Source: CAYONM01 sp964405325 (lineage in GTDB: Bacteria > Planctomycetota > UBA11346). Taken from it: DNA of 6,777 nt. Both the position numbers and the translations under genes were made by a program. The DNA is taken from contig CAYONM010000203.1 of assembly GCA_964405325.1 (NCBI GenBank), positions 1-6,777 of the forward strand, given 5' to 3'. The notes under the pieces were generated by a model that saw only the letters and a program-made list of their open reading frames with translations, was not told where the DNA came from and ran no database searches. Positions within the stretch are counted from its first letter, which is position 1. Every line of letters starts with the position of its first letter. Shown here piece after piece: positions 6,325 through 6,777 of this stretch.

Positions 6325-6661
6325 TTATTCCTTGGCTGAGTATACCGGTGAGAGCGGATACGCGCGCGCGGTGTCCCACGCCAACTGCTGCAGGAAGCGC
6401 GCCTGCTCCGGATCCAAGCCGGTGAGGGCCGAAGTCACCTGATCGGTAGGATCCTGCTCATACAGACAGGCGAAATGAATAAGGCTGGTGAAATAACCGC
6501 CAGGATAGCTCTGATGCAGACCGTCCATGGAGAACAGTGTCCAATAATCAGCCCCATCGGGATGGCCCGGATAGCTACCGGCTAGCAGAGCGGCTTTCAG
6601 GCGGACCAAGCCAGGGCGTGGTCGGGAAGGACGGATTGAGCTGCTCGGCGGGAATCACCTC
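6325..6661 (-). pseudogene. SGNH/GDSL-like hydrolase, C-terminal remnant with frameshift
   Basis: The uninterrupted part, 6609-6325, encodes about 94 residues. It contains SMDGLHQSYPGGYFTSLIHF, in which Asp-Gly-x-His resembles the catalytic Asp/His block V of SGNH hydrolases (DUF4886-like proteins have a similar ending), followed by a helical tail LDPEQARFLQQLAWDTARAY. The TTG at 6609 has no ribosome binding site. Upstream, a different frame reads EVIPAEQLNPSFPTTPW (6661-6611) and then must shift by one extra or two missing bases near 6610 to continue as LVRLKAALLAG. So the gene carries a frameshift and lacks its N-terminus, including the nucleophile Ser block; the break adjoins a 47-bp repeat. 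It ends six bases before GH43, so an original role in deacetylating xylan fragments is reasonable but inferred. A sequencing error could explain the shift, not the missing N-terminus. Confidence 0.6.
6329..6333 (-). promoter_or_regulatory. Ribosome binding site of the GH43 gene
   Basis: AAGGA on the minus strand lies ten bases before the GH43 ATG and overlaps the last codons of the upstream SGNH-like gene. This placement supports co-translation of the two genes in the original operon. Confidence 0.6.
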
Positions 6662-6708
6662 ATAGTCCCTCAAGGCCGCAGAACTATCATTAACTCGAAG
6701 ATACCCCT
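6662..6708. repeat. 47-bp direct repeat, copy 2
   Basis: It is identical to 4202-4248. It begins exactly where recognisable SGNH-like coding sequence ends. On the minus strand both copies are open in the same frame (GYLRVNDSSAALRDY). In copy 2 that frame continues straight into the EVIPAEQ reading of the SGNH-like remnant, so part of the repeat might be derived from coding sequence. Confidence 0.95.
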
Positions 6709-6765
6709 CTGTAACTCAAGTCCCATAAAGGCGGTAGATGCAACGAGTTTTCGGCCTTGAGGGAC
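6665..6765. mobile_element. 101-bp inverted-repeat element, possible small MITE or insertion-sequence end
   Basis: Perfect 14-bp arms GTCCCTCAAGGCCG (6665-6678) and CGGCCTTGAGGGAC (6752-6765) enclose 73 bases. An inner pair AACTCG (6692-6697) and CGAGTT (6744-6749) could extend the fold. The left 44 bases are shared with copy 1 of the 47-bp repeat. No target-site duplication is visible: the flanks are CATA on the left and GGGG on the right. The window ends 12 bases later, so this could also be the edge of a larger element. Confidence 0.5.
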
Positions 6766-6777
6766 GGGGTCCTAGGG

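Noticed and set aside
5713..6339. A 208-residue plus-strand open frame opposite GH43
   Set aside because: It is a shadow of the GH43 coding sequence, whose catalytic motifs are all intact; the antisense product shows no family features.
6665..6765. Integron attC site
   Set aside because: The size fits, but the required GTTRRRY and RYYYAAC core boxes are not at the ends and no integrase gene is in view.

Overview
This GC-rich bacterial window holds two intact carbohydrate-active genes, one gene fragment with a closed reading frame, two decayed gene ends and several repeat structures. The best taxonomic guess is the PVC superphylum (Lentisphaerota, Kiritimatiellota, Planctomycetota) or a similar polysaccharide degrader. 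That guess rests on the style of the secreted parallel beta-helix plus LamG protein and the CACAGAG-type repeats; there is no marker gene to confirm it.

Layout on the plus strand. At 41-772 lies the C-terminal part of a PEP-utilizing enzyme: helical connector plus phosphohistidine swivel domain, with the ATP-grasp and pyruvate-binding parts absent. Its first codons come from an AT-rich triple 9-bp repeat that does not match the rest of the gene. At 947-4069 lies a 1040-residue secreted right-handed parallel beta-helix protein with a C-terminal LamG/concanavalin-like domain, preceded by a good ribosome binding site.

The 692-bp convergent intergenic region (4070-4761) contains one copy of a 47-bp repeat (4202-4248), a minus-strand gene tail (about 4272-4469) and a 277-bp MITE-like element (4481-4757). 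The element has 17-bp perfect terminal inverted repeats, inner inverted arms made of CACAGAG units, and an exact 10-bp target-site duplication (4471-4480 and 4758-4767) that includes the stop codon of the next gene.

Layout on the minus strand. At 6318-4762 lies an intact cytoplasmic-type GH43 beta-xylosidase/alpha-L-arabinofuranosidase. Six bases upstream ends the C-terminal part of an SGNH-like hydrolase (about 6661-6325), which is frameshifted and cut off next to a second copy of the 47-bp repeat (6662-6708). That copy forms the left part of a 101-bp inverted-repeat structure (6665-6765) at the window edge.

Working together: the secreted beta-helix protein plausibly binds or cleaves a plant or algal polysaccharide outside the cell. 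The GH43 enzyme, once paired with a possible deacetylating SGNH hydrolase, would process imported xylo- or arabino-oligosaccharides. The locus looks like a polysaccharide-utilisation region that has been rearranged: three incomplete genes lie beside repeats, and the GH43 module sits between two 47-bp direct repeats. I found no convincing new defence, regulatory or biosynthetic system. The most notable signal is the repeat and mobile-element architecture around the GH43 gene.
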